The position numbers and the translations under genes were made by a program. From assembly GCA_033439765.1 (NCBI GenBank), contig JAULSN010000008.1:248001-312000 (forward strand): DNA of 64,000 bases, written 5' to 3'. Below the pieces are notes generated by a model. It was given only the letters and a program-made list of their open reading frames with translations. It was not told the DNA's origin and did not search any database. Numbering within the stretch: position 1 is the first letter of the stretch; every line of letters starts with the position of its first letter. The stretch is from Lasiosphaeria ovina. Lineage: Eukaryota; Ascomycota; Sordariomycetes; Sordariales; Lasiosphaeriaceae. Of the stretch, positions 35,800 to 46,233 are shown in pieces.

Positions 35800-36854
35800 A
35801 TGTGCGTGCGCGGCAGCTTGGTACAGATTTGCGGCCGGGGGCGATATTCGGCCGGGAGCTGGAGCAATGACATAGCCATTTTGGACCGGAAGGACGGGTG
35901 GCAGTTCAGACGCAGCTACGGTCTCGCTGGCAGTGGAGCTGTCCGTATGGCGCCGGCTGATGCGGGCCCTGCTGCTGGTCGTGTCGATGCTGGCGGTGCC
36001 GGCTGGCCGGAAATGGTGGCTTCGCCGCGGCCGCCCTCGCCAGTGAGTAGGCGGCTCAGGCTGCTCGGGGTTGACGATGACGAGATGCCGAAGAAGTCGT
36101 ACACCTTGGAGCTGTACCGGAACACGGTCTGGAAGTAAACACCATCACGTCGCCGGTTCCGTTCGGGCGTAGTTGACATTATCGGCTGCTGCGGTAGGAC
36201 GCGTGGGAGGCCGCACCAAGGTTGGCTGCTGGATTCTTTCCATTTTAATCATGTTATTTCACGTGCAAAACCTCCATCTTTGTCCACGTCACTATGAAGC
36301 TGAGGATGGACATCTCCACAGTCAACTGCCGGCGTTGGTGGCAGAGCATCCGAGAGCCATGAACTCAGGGGCTGTGGAGGCCGGCGTGGATGTCCCGCCG
36401 ACAAATCCGTACCTGGCAACTACACCCATACTCAGCAACACACGTAAATCTCTTTCCGGACCTATTCCCGCCATCATGTCAGACGGCGATTACCCCGTAC
36501 CTTGATCGGCATGCAGGGGATCTGCAATGAACGATGTTATGCGTATTGATGACAGCCACCATCTCCGTGACGTCATGGCCCCCGAATTTCCAGGCGCGCG
36601 CTGGCGTCTCGGATCAAATCACGCATCGCTGAATTTACGCAAGGACGTGGACAAGGCCTGAAACCTCCGGGCCAAGGTTCGCTCACGACAATCTTGCAAT
36701 TAGAACTCAAAATTGGTATTGAAACAAAACAATAAATTCGAACGCAATAAAATACTTTAACCAGGGGGTATAACCAGTCTTGTACCAGCTCTCACATGCC
36801 AACGCTCACGGTCCAAATGTCATCCTTCCTGTCTGCCATCCTCCACATAGGCAA
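35800..36854. other. Intergenic, no gene seen
   Basis: Short frames on both strands at 35800-36180 mirror each other and look like GC-rich shadows. The 3' flank of the LOR-like gene makes up the last part, with an AT-rich patch at about 36700-36775. Confidence 0.5.
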
Positions 36855-37615
36855 TTAAATCAGGCCGAGAATGCCGCCGCCCTTGCCCTCGTTGTTCTTC
36901 TCGTCCATGCAGATGCACACTATATTGCACGAACCGTCAGCCGCTTGTTTTCTATATGTCTTTTAGGCGAGGGGAAAAGGAGGGGTGCACTCACTCGCCA
37001 CCATCAAGCTCATGTCGACGCCCGGGGCAACCGTCAGGGCGTACGTCTGCTGGCCAAACAAAATGTCGCGGCCGCTGAGCAGCTTGCGGTTGATGTTGCC
37101 GACCACCATGCCCGTCTTCTCGTGCACAATGTCGGCACGGCTGTCGAACCAGTTGCCCTGCATCAGGAACGACTCCTGCTGGCCTGTGTACTTGTTGACA
37201 AATGTCGCGCGCGCCTTGCTGCCGATGACTGCGTTTTGTTAGCGTTTATGACTCCGGGCGCGTGATGTAATCAGGAAGACGCACGCTTGAAGCTGCTCTT
37301 GACCTCGAGCAGGGGGTTGCCGTTGGGGTCGACGGCGGCATAGGTGGCGTGGATGTGCAGGTGCTCCTTCTTGATGTCAAAGACGGGCTGGTTGTTGAGG
37401 TTCATGACCGTCTTGCGCCCCGAAAAGGAAAACACGCTGCCCTGCACCCGCAGGATGGGTTGTCCGTTCTGGAGAGAGATGTCGAAGCTGTCTCCGGAGA
37501 GACTCATGACCTTTTCCCGTAGGATGATGGTCTCGGTCTGCCGCGCGAGCAGCAGGTCGGCCGTCGGGTGGTTAAGGCCGAGCGGCTGCGGTAGCGGAGG
37601 GAGCTGAAGCGCCAT
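36855..37615 (-). CDS. LURP-one-related (LOR/tubby-like fold) protein
   Basis: The three exons are 37615-37285, 37228-36995 and 36919-36855, giving 209 residues. The single LOR domain fills most of the protein: TETIILREKVMSLSGDSFDI, GRKTVMNLNNQPVFDIKKEH, PLLEVKSSFKLIGSKARATF, NWFDSRADIVHEKTGMVVGN and the closing MSLMVAMCICMDEKNN. The alternation of short beta segments matches the LOR/DUF567 family, whose fold resembles the tubby C-terminal domain and phospholipid scramblases. The molecular role in fungi is unknown, and membrane or lipid binding is only suggested by the fold. The last exon is supported by the family's conserved CxCxDE ending. Intron 1 uses a GTGCGT donor. Confidence 0.85.
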
Positions 37616-38899
37616 GTTGGAGGGTTAGGGGTTGGATTAGGGGTTTTAGTTGTGTTGGTGATGCTGCGGAGAATGGACGGCGACGGAGATTGTCCAAGAA
37701 TTGCTGATAGTCAGGTAAAAGATATCTTAATTCTTTGAACTTGATCGCTTTCACAAAAGAAAGCCGACAGTGGACGCGGGGCCTGGGCATTAAATCCTCA
37801 GGCGACTCTTTGCTTGGCGCCGATTCTTGCTTGTCGGCACTGGCCAGCTGCCCCTCATCGACGGCAATGGGCGGGGCAGTGCTGCTTGGCGGCTTGCGGT
37901 TTCAGTCGCGATCAGCCAATCCCCATGCCCCGCAGCGTGCACAAGCCTGGTGCACTAGGGCTGAGTTGGGCTGGGCGCGCTATGCACCCAGCAACTAGCG
38001 CCATGTGCGCGCTCGAATTGCTTGCCCGATTCCACTGCACCAAACGAATTACAGCGCGCACCCGAGCGACCCAAGGCACAATGCCGACAATAAACATGCG
38101 GCTGAGCCACCGGCGCGGTTCTAGAACGCCCAAACCCATCCGTTTGGTCGCCGAGCCGCGGATGCATGATTACACGTGTAAAATGCTCCAAGCGCCAAGC
38201 ATCTAGATCTTCGGAGGCAGTGGCGGTGGCGGTGGCGGTGGCTCTAGCCTCTGCGACACAAAATTGATTGTGTCTGATCAAGGGGTCAACTGCCTCCAAA
38301 CATGGGGGTAATTATGGATGCAAACGACCTGAGCCGTGAACAAACCGCAACAGGGGCTTTAACCCGCACACCCCATTTTAAGAGGCAGTTTGGGGTTTCA
38401 GGGGTTCGCCCAGTCCCTGTGAGGCAGGTAAAGCCATGGAAGCCAAATGGAAGTGCGCTGCATTCCCACACTTCGCCCGAGGTACTTTAGGTTTCCCAGA
38501 CACTCAGAGTAAACCAGCAAACTACGTCAATAACCCTTTAGAGATAACAACCCTTCAGAAGATGCAACAGCATACCCACACAGGTCAGACATCCCATGGT
38601 CAGTAGGAGAGACGTCATTGACTGGCCAGTCAGCTAGTTGTACATAAAGTAGTGCGTCCACAACTGTCCTTCCGATACTCTCGTCTTGTGACTTTGAAGG
38701 TCGAGATGGCTTCAGACGACAGGCTTAACGGTGGTTGCCGGGCTTCTCGGGGCTCAACCCCTCTTTCAGTAGCTGCTCTCGTGACTCTGACGGCCGAGAT
38801 GGCTTCAGACGGTAGTCCGGGCTATGGCTATATAACCCCGCGAAACTTCCCCAGTCTCTACTCCTCCTTTCGAACCTCAGCCTAGATGAACAACCCGAC
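37616..38899. other. Intergenic with duplicated upstream block
   Basis: No credible gene is seen. (GGTGGC)-type repeats lie at about 38218-38242. An imperfect direct repeat of about 32 bases (38688-38720 and 38781-38812, both with GAGATGGCTTCAGACG) precedes the TATA box of the CVNH-like gene. Confidence 0.55.
38829..38835 (+). promoter_or_regulatory. TATA box of CVNH-like gene
   Basis: TATATAA lies about 65 bases before the ATG at 38900, close to ideal spacing for a short leader. It survives even though the coding sequence has two stop codons. Confidence 0.55.
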
Positions 38900-39605
38900 A
38901 TGTTTCTCATGGACATCCTCCTCTTTAGCCTCGCCCTCGTGGGCCCCGTGAGCGGCTACCACTTCAAGGACTTCTGCGGACAAGGCGAATAGTAGGACCC
39001 CCGAAACATCGCAGACCACTTTCCCACACCCGAGGCACCCGCTGACACGGAACTCTGGAATAGCATGATCCTCGACTACGGCCTCTACATCGCCACCTGC
39101 CCCAACATGTCGGACCCTTGGACTTCCCAGATTGACGTGCTGAACCTGTGCCTGAACAACGTGGACGGCGTCCTGACCTTCGCTGAGAACAGCGTGCCGT
39201 GAGTGCCGACAAGTCATGATCATGTCTCGACTCCAGCGCTGACTCCTGTGATAACCAACCAGCGGCTACGCGGGCGCGACCTGCAACGAGTGCTTCAACC
39301 ACGGCGAGCACTCGACCGTTGTCACTTGCAACTGCAAGAACAACAGTGGTGAAGAGCATTACAGCACCATCGACTTGAGTATGCTTACACCCCCCCCACC
39401 CCCCCCCCCCCCCCCATCCCCCCCAAAGTTCCAATTGCACCCTGTCCCCTACATAGTATTGAGCATGGAGAAGCGAAGATGGCTGACGCAAGGTCTTGCA
39501 ACGAACACAGACGACGAGCGTGGCTTGCAGATTGCGATCCCCAACACCATCATGTGCAACGGCTTCGTCGGCACTCTCACCGCCATCCCACCGCAGAAAG
39601 TGTAG
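38900..39605 (+). pseudogene. Secreted CVNH-like protein with tandem TAG codons
   Basis: Exons are 38900-39198, 39263-39378 and 39511-39605 (170 codons). The first 19 codons give a signal peptide (MFLMDILLFSLALVGPVSG). Codons 31 and 32 are both TAG (38990-38995), after which the same frame continues in good coding sequence. The C-terminal half has the pattern of the cyanovirin-N homology fold: VTCNCKNNSG, STIDLND formed across intron 2, and IPNTIMCNGF. Each TAG is one C-to-T change from CAG, so two glutamine codons may have mutated. No plausible intron removes them, because the only splice-like option is 24 bases. Intron 2 contains a C homopolymer. It could be a recent pseudogene, a readthrough gene or a sequencing artefact. 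Confidence 0.6.
39390..39415. repeat. Poly-C tract within intron
   Basis: C8-A-C17 lies just after the donor of the second intron of the CVNH-like gene. Its length is likely unstable. Confidence 0.85.
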
Positions 39606-40450
39606 GAGGTGGCAGACATCGCCAGTGTCGCTGTTGTCGGTAAGGGATGATGTCGGCATTTCTAGTTGGGACTTGGGGGCGATCCTCCATTCTCGATATT
39701 TACGTGGTATTATAGCGACGGCGGTTTGAGTTACCGTTTAGGACTCCCCTGGCAAACATCTTCATCTGACATCTAGCTCTACATAGCATTGGTCTGGTGA
39801 GGCAAGTTTGCCTTGGCCTGTCTCTGAAACGAGATGGACCGCCCTTAGGAATAAGAATCGACCATCTCTGCCAACGCGTCTTATATCATCTGCTGTATAT
39901 TGTGGCATCGGTGGCTTACCTATGATATGGCGAATTTGGAGTTACACGGGCAGTTTGCTGTTCTTTTGTCACTTTGCAGTTTGAGGTTGCGTCAAACGAC
40001 ACAGACGACGGGCCTGACAAGACCTCCAAGACAGTAAAACTGCCTGTCTTTAAAGGGGTCTCCCATACCAGCGTTGCCAATGCCTACGTTCCCGAGTTGT
40101 TTTCCCTAGTTCGTTACTTCGTTATCTTCCCGTCTTCTACTTATTACAATATCTTTAATTTTCCCACTCAACGACGTCTATTTCCGGTCGCTCCACTGAT
40201 TGGGTGCGGAGCCGCCTACTTGTCAGTGGGGAATTGGTGGGCTGTCGCTTGAACACTGCCCGGATACTGCGGCTGAGGCTGAGAAATCGGGCAGCGATCT
40301 AGCGCAGACTATTGAAGGCCAAGCCATCGCTAAGCCGAATCAAGCATTCTCCCGAGTTCGGGACTCGGGGCTCGGGAGTTGTCGGGAAGGTGGGCGGCAT
40401 TGTGGATTGGAACCCGTGTTTTACGATGACACGATAGTTGCACAAGAAGG

Positions 40451-40473
40451 GCTCTCTGGCGAAGCCAGAGAGC
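40451..40473. repeat. Perfect 10-bp stem hairpin
   Basis: GCTCTCTGGC, a GAA loop and GCCAGAGAGC form a perfect inverted repeat. No coding context is present and the function is unknown. It may be part of transposon debris. Confidence 0.85.
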
Positions 40474-42156
40474 GGAGGACAGGCTTCAATTGATCACTTA
40501 CCCACCCCCCTACTATTTGAACCATCATCTTGCAGTGCAAACCCTCTATCCTCGTCAACCCGACGCACCTTGCGTTAGAACTTTCGCGTGTGTGTCTTGC
40601 TATCTTTGCACTCCTGCAACATGCAGCCCTTCTAACAAATGGTAGCATGCCGGAGTAGAAATTGCGCTGCTCGCTTATCACGCATGTTAAGAGATCCAAT
40701 TAGAAGATTATTATCAGAAAAGAGGGGGGGTTCTAGCCAGAGTCCGGATCACCACAAAGGTGCGGCTAACTGTGCTAAGCAGAGCTGTGCTAATTCAGCT
40801 CAGCAAAACGAACAAATGAAAAGACATTCTCTAGCAAAGCTAGAAAGAGGCATGTCAAGGAGTATCGCCATGGACTAGCAAAGCCCCACTCGGCCAAATG
40901 CCTTGGCCTGTGCTGAGGTGGTCGCTGTCACACTCAAACGACTTGTCCTAGCGCCAACGCGCTAATTGAGGCCCCCCCCCCCCAATCCACAGGCAAAAAC
41001 TTTGAGGATTCTCACAAACCCTCAACATTCAAATATTTATGTCACACCACTCAACAATCCAAGAATGATGAAAAAAAAACCATTACATCGCGAATTTAAA
41101 GTTCTATTTGAAAGTAATTTTTAAGGATCAAATAAAATTATAATGAAGGGCATACTACGTAAATGAACTTGAAAGCAAAATTTTCTCGTAGGTCTATATA
41201 CTTTGAGATAAAATTTATTAAAAATGAATTTATATAACGTTACATTTAAAGCTAATGTAACTAATATAGAAGTGTGCATTGATATATATGTTGGAATAAT
41301 AGCTATTAGTGCCGTGTAAGCTAGCGCTACAGGGTACGCAGGGCATGTATGCTCTGCAGGTGTAGTCACTGCAGGGTACGCAGGCGTGCTTGCGTGGCTT
41401 GCACTGTTGATACGTGCGGTGGCTAGAAGCCACATACCAGTTTTGGCACCCACCGTCTCTGGCCCACTGAAGGTTCTGGATTCTAGGCTTTACTTTCTGT
41501 AGTATAGCACTCTCTACTCTGTCGAAGGCTCTGGAAAGCCTTCTTACGGCTATAAGAAGCCTTTCTTCTCCTTTGTAAATAGATTCTTTCTTTAAGCAAC
41601 AAGCAATAAATCAAGCCTTTGGCAACTTACCAAGCTCTGCCTCCGTAAGCCTTGTGTGACGACCTTGCAGGGCGCCACTGGGCTGGGACGGGCCGACCAT
41701 AGGGCTGCGCTCTAGATTGTGCGGGATCGGTGCTCAGAAGCCGCGAGCACGGTGAAACCGCAACCAATTAAGAAGTTCTCCGTGCCAGGAACTGTCTCTG
41801 TCCACAGAGAACTGGCTCCCCGCGGGGAAAGGACTCTCTGTTGAAGGATTCTCTGGACCAAGCAGAGAACTCTGTCACAGGGAATCTACAAATTACCTCT
41901 AGATAGCTTAGTATAGATACCATTATGGTAGCCCCGATGGAGTGAGGGGCTTTTGGGCTCCTCACGTAAGCAATTCACTGTTCAATTGTGCTCTACTGTT
42001 CAGCTTCTCCTGTGCATTATAGAGCAACGGCTCATATCAACTAGTGAATCCCTACCTCTTCGAGAGTGCTTGCCTCTCCAGTTGCCTTCTGTACCCCACC
42101 TGCATCAGGTGTCTGCCTCACGATCCTATCGTGACGCTCACCTGCGACCTGTTGAC

Positions 42157-42177
42157 CTATCACACCTGGTGTGATAG
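42157..42177. repeat. Perfect 10-bp stem hairpin before LTR-like end
   Basis: CTATCACACC, T and GGTGTGATAG form a perfect inverted repeat ending 14 bases before the GGGCCGTAACA word that resembles an LTR terminus. A smaller hairpin (CACGAT-CCT-ATCGTG, 42119-42133) lies just upstream. Confidence 0.8.
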
Positions 42178-43282
42178 TGCGGGCCGTAACACTAAACCGT
42201 TATTAAGGTATGGAAGATGAAGACAGTTACGCTTATATAGGTCCACGTACGGTAAGATCAGCACCTTGCCTAAATGTCGCCAAGACCGACAACCCATACC
42301 CACTTACATAACAGAAGGGGACTACGACGTAGTTAACACGGTTAAGAGGGTCATATTAGCGGGCCCTAGGCCGGACCCGCCCGCCATCAGATAAGTAACT
42401 TATAGCGGAACACTGGGGCTTAAATAGGCCATACTTGAAGCCATAGCCGGAAACCTTGCTACCCTTGCCGATCCCTCCGTGACTAAGAGAGGGGCTTAAA
42501 GCTGACTGAGATCAGCTACTTGTATAAAGATTTACCTCTTCCTAGCGTTAGCCAGGTAAATAAGACAGCATGACCTGATAGTGAGCGCTCTATTAACAGG
42601 CCGTATCTATCTGGAGGTTACTTGTACCTCTGCTCTGTAGGGGAACACTGCTCTGTCCAGAGCATCTTCTTGGCACAGAGCACACTTGTGCGTCGCTACT
42701 GTGTGTCGTCCTTTTGGCACGGCCCCCACACGCACAACCGGCGTCGGGTTCCTCCGGCCCGTCCCGGCCCAAGTGGCGGCCCTGTAGGCAGGCCGTTACA
42801 TCTATCCATTTTACTCGTAATTTAGCTGCGTGGTGAATGGTTCTGTGGTGGAAGGAGCTCCGAACTGGCCAGGCGCGAAAAGATCAGGCCCTTCACGGCA
42901 TCTGACGTCGAATTAGGCGGCTTCGACCACTCACATATTCCACCCTCCATTCTTCCACTCGCAGCAGTGATGTAGACGTAAAAGAGCCATTCTTCACTAA
43001 CTGCCACACTAGGTTCTGGCCACGCAGTGCCAGAACGCCAGCCAATCCGGTTTGACCTTCCATCATGTGGGCGCGCGTCACAGCCATTAGGCCACTGTCC
43101 GGACACCACGTGGGGGGATATGCATAGCACAGCCCCTTGGCCGAACGAATCACGGTCGACAAGGCTCTCAGAGCCTGATACCCGTCACAACGGGAGCTGA
43201 ATTAAATGGACCATGTTCGCTATCCATCTCGGCCAGAAAATCAATCTCATAGTAGTCGAGCACCATCTAACCCACCGTCGCA

Positions 43283-45256
43283 ATGCCTACTAATCCCAAC
43301 TTCGCCGCCGACTACATCTGCCTCGGGCAGGAGGGCCCGACTAGCAACGACAAGAAGCTGACCTTCATCGCTGCGTCCGCTCTTAGTCTTCTGTGCTACG
43401 AGGGGAAGGATGAAATTCCTCGCATCCTGCGCACCGATGATCGTTTCCGAGTCGCCTGGGCCTTGAAGCTCCTCTCAGATGTCTGGGTTATTCCTAATGC
43501 GGTCGACTCGATGATGCTCCAGACCGCTTCGCAACGGTATCCTTCTCCCCTGTTAGCCTGGTCGGATGTTCTGCAGACCGTCTTCGTGGGCTTTCAAGGC
43601 ACGGGGAACGCTGCCGACATCCTGTCCGACATCAACATTGGGCAGTCGCCTGAACCAAACCTTGGCTCTCGCTTTCATGCGGGCTTCTACGCACGTGCAT
43701 ATCAGTACACGACGCTGATCGAGCAACTAGCCAAGCGTTACCGGGTTGTTGTCTGCGGACACAGCCTTGGGTGAGCCTACCACTCAGGCCTAACTCCTCG
43801 GCTCTATCATTGACGCTTCGCAGAGGTGCCATGGCCACCGTCACCGCCTATCTGGTGTTGGGAAGGGACACTGATCTGCAAGAAATGGCCAACGCCTGGG
43901 AAGCCCCTCGCAATGGCCTGTCGGTTGTCACCTTTGGTTCCCCCGCGGCAATGGTCGTCGAGCATCATGGCTCGACCGCAGCGCTGCAGAAGCGCTGGGC
44001 GAAAAACTTCCACCATGTCATCAACCCTGACGACGTGGTGCCCTTCGCGCTTGGCGAGTCCCCCAAATGGATAGAAAAATTCCTCGCGTTTGCGACCAAC
44101 GCCGGGCTCCCAGTCACACTCCAGTTCCTACTGGGAATGCTCAAGTTCTGGCTGAACAACCTGAGCAGCGGTTCCTTTACCCATTATGGCTGTATCTACT
44201 TGGTCGAGATGGCAGACCAGACTACCCAATGCCGTCAAATCACGGCCCTCAGTCAAATACCCCAGAGCGCGCCGGATATTTCCAAGTTGCGGCAGTATCA
44301 TTCCATGGATCACTACGCTCATTGCCTCAGCAGGACCGCTACTGGCGGTTCTATGGCTCCGTCGATGGAATACGCAACTTCCATGACCGTTGAGGAATTC
44401 CGCCAACATTGCTGGCCGCTGCCAGGCGCCATTCGGGAATGCAGCGGGGTAGTTCACGACAACCGCGTCACGATCTCCCTCACTATAGAATGTCGCCTCG
44501 TGCAGTTCTTGCTGAAGAAGGTCGTTTTTAAGCGGAACGGAAAAGATGTAGGGGTTAGCGGAGTTGAGTTTGCGCTCAAAGCTGATGATCATAACCAGGT
44601 GAGTTGCAAAACTGCATCGCGTGAACAACAGACTGACGCCGCTATCTTAGATGCTCATCAAGATTCATTATGATCTAGGCCCAGGCCATACCCCCGCCGA
44701 ATACTTGGCCATCATTCACTCTATCCGGACCGGGCTGTACGTCTATGATATGTTTGGCCAAACCACACAGCTTCCCGTCAACGAGTTGCGCAGCCAGTCG
44801 CTACGGTACGCGAGCGTTTCAGGTACATTCGAGTCCCTCCGCCTCGCCATGATTATCGCTTTCGCCGACCAGGTTGCCTGGGTGCAAAAGCTCAAGCTCG
44901 ACCGAGATGCGGGCGGCGGCAAAGACGTGGACCCTGCTGCTCTCACCGAGAGGGCGGCACAGGTGGCTGACCTGGTTGACAACATCGTACTATCTGCTTG
45001 TCCCCATCTTGTCGTCCTCCGACTCCAGCACGCCTGGGAGATAACCCGAGACCTGTGGCCCAAGCCACGAAATGGGGAGCACTCCTCGCTGAAGGCCGCC
45101 GAGCTCCCTCTTGGAGCATGGCTCGAGAATCTTCACTCGCTTCACCGCCTGGCCGAGCAGGGTGATCTGTGGTATGTGGAGTCCCTGCGGGACTGGCTCC
45201 GGGGTCTATCGCCGAACAGCGTTCCGGACTCGGCCCGGGTGTGGCAAGACAAATGA
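43283..45256 (+). CDS. Class 3 lipase with long C-terminal extension
   Basis: The three exons are 43283-43770, 43824-44598 and 44651-45256, giving 622 residues. The nucleophile elbow CGHSLGGAM is split by intron 1, with Ser161. VINPDDVVPFAL gives the likely catalytic Asp233, and GSFTHYG at about 283 a candidate His. TVFVGFQGTGNAADILSDIN fits the oxyanion-strand region of fungal class 3 lipases. This domain ends near residue 290. The remaining 330 residues (for example RVTISLTIECRLVQFLLKKV and LVDNIVLSACPHLVVLRLQH) match nothing I recognise. No signal peptide is seen, so it probably acts inside the cell on acylglycerols or phospholipids. A HET gene is its next neighbour. The three-exon model keeps frame throughout. 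Confidence 0.88.
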
Positions 45257-46233
45257 CTTGTGGCATGCTTCGGCCATGTACACGGCTTGTTCATTGTACC
45301 ATACACCGTACGTACCTAACATATGGTGCCTAATATAGGGAATATCTATTTGCACCGTAACCCCTTTTTCTCTCCACACACAACCCTAACCCCACGCGTT
45401 CCAACCGCCTCGGCCGCATCCGCAACCGCGTTTCGATCGAAACCAACGCCAATAAGCCCAAATCGAACGATTCTGCAATAAAATTACAATTGACTCAGTA
45501 GAACTACGTCGCTCACTAAGCTATTTCCGCTGACTAAGCCCCCCCTGGGGGTTCGGGGGCCTGCGATCGCGTGGATCGCTTCGCACGCCCTGTCTTCCGG
45601 CTTCCTGACGCCGTTCTGGAGACTCTTCTGGGGGTGCCACTATTCCCACGACCACCAGAGGCGCTGGCGCCACCTCTCAAGGCGTTGCTGGACACCAGGG
45701 CCGCGTCCCCATCGCCTGTGGCTGTCGTCTGGCTCCCCTCAAGGTTCACAACCCTCCCACTTGGAAGAGGTGTGCTGTATAGAGGCCCTCACGGCACCAC
45801 GACGTACACCTGAAGCCCTGGAACCGGCACCGTGCCCAGGCCTTGAAGCTGTACTGCGTGGACCTGTTCTGGATTGACTGAGCATTGAATTGTCTGGTTA
45901 GATCGGTCCAAAATACAGGTAAAAAGGCGTCTTCTTATAGCCAACAAGATCGCTGAATATCCCCACGGAAATCCGTATTCAGGGTAGGCATTCCGGGCAA
46001 AGGAATGATGCCGTAGAAATGAACAAATCTCCGGTGTTAAGGAATGCAGTCGGTTTGAGGGCATTCCGAACGTAAGGGCGGGTGTAAGGGAAGAAAACCA
46101 GGCATTTGCATAAGCAAGGGAAGAAAAAACGGTCAATTTTGAAGGCAAGGATCAATTTTTGGCGACATAGAGCAACCACTACGGTAGTTTTCCAGCAAAG
46201 TCCACTTCAGTGTGTGGCGTGCCGAGGTATTCA
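45257..46233. other. Intergenic, no gene seen
   Basis: The stretch lies between the lipase and HET stop codons, which face each other. A frame at 45571-45813 is proline/leucine-rich without domain. GGCATTCCGGGC- and GGCATTCCGAAC-like words recur at 45985-46075. No signal stands out. Confidence 0.5.

Larger units (their letters stand above)
39606..43282. other. Gene-free stretch, transposon debris and hairpins
   Basis: No intact coding frame is seen in 3.7 kb. A very AT-rich patch (about 41030-41285) is followed by two copies of CAGGGTACGCAGG (near 41329 and 41371). Several perfect short hairpins occur: GCTCTCTGGC-GAA-GCCAGAGAGC at 40451-40473, CTATCACACC-T-GGTGTGATAG at 42157-42177 and GCTCTG-TC-CAGAGC at 42649-42662. 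GGGCCGTAACA (42181-42191) and AGGCCGTTACA (about 42790-42800) resemble right ends of fungal LTRs, and 41560-41685 resembles an LTR R-U5 region (AATAAATCAAGCC, then TTGTGTGACGACC). No matching left end or internal domain was found. Confidence 0.5.
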
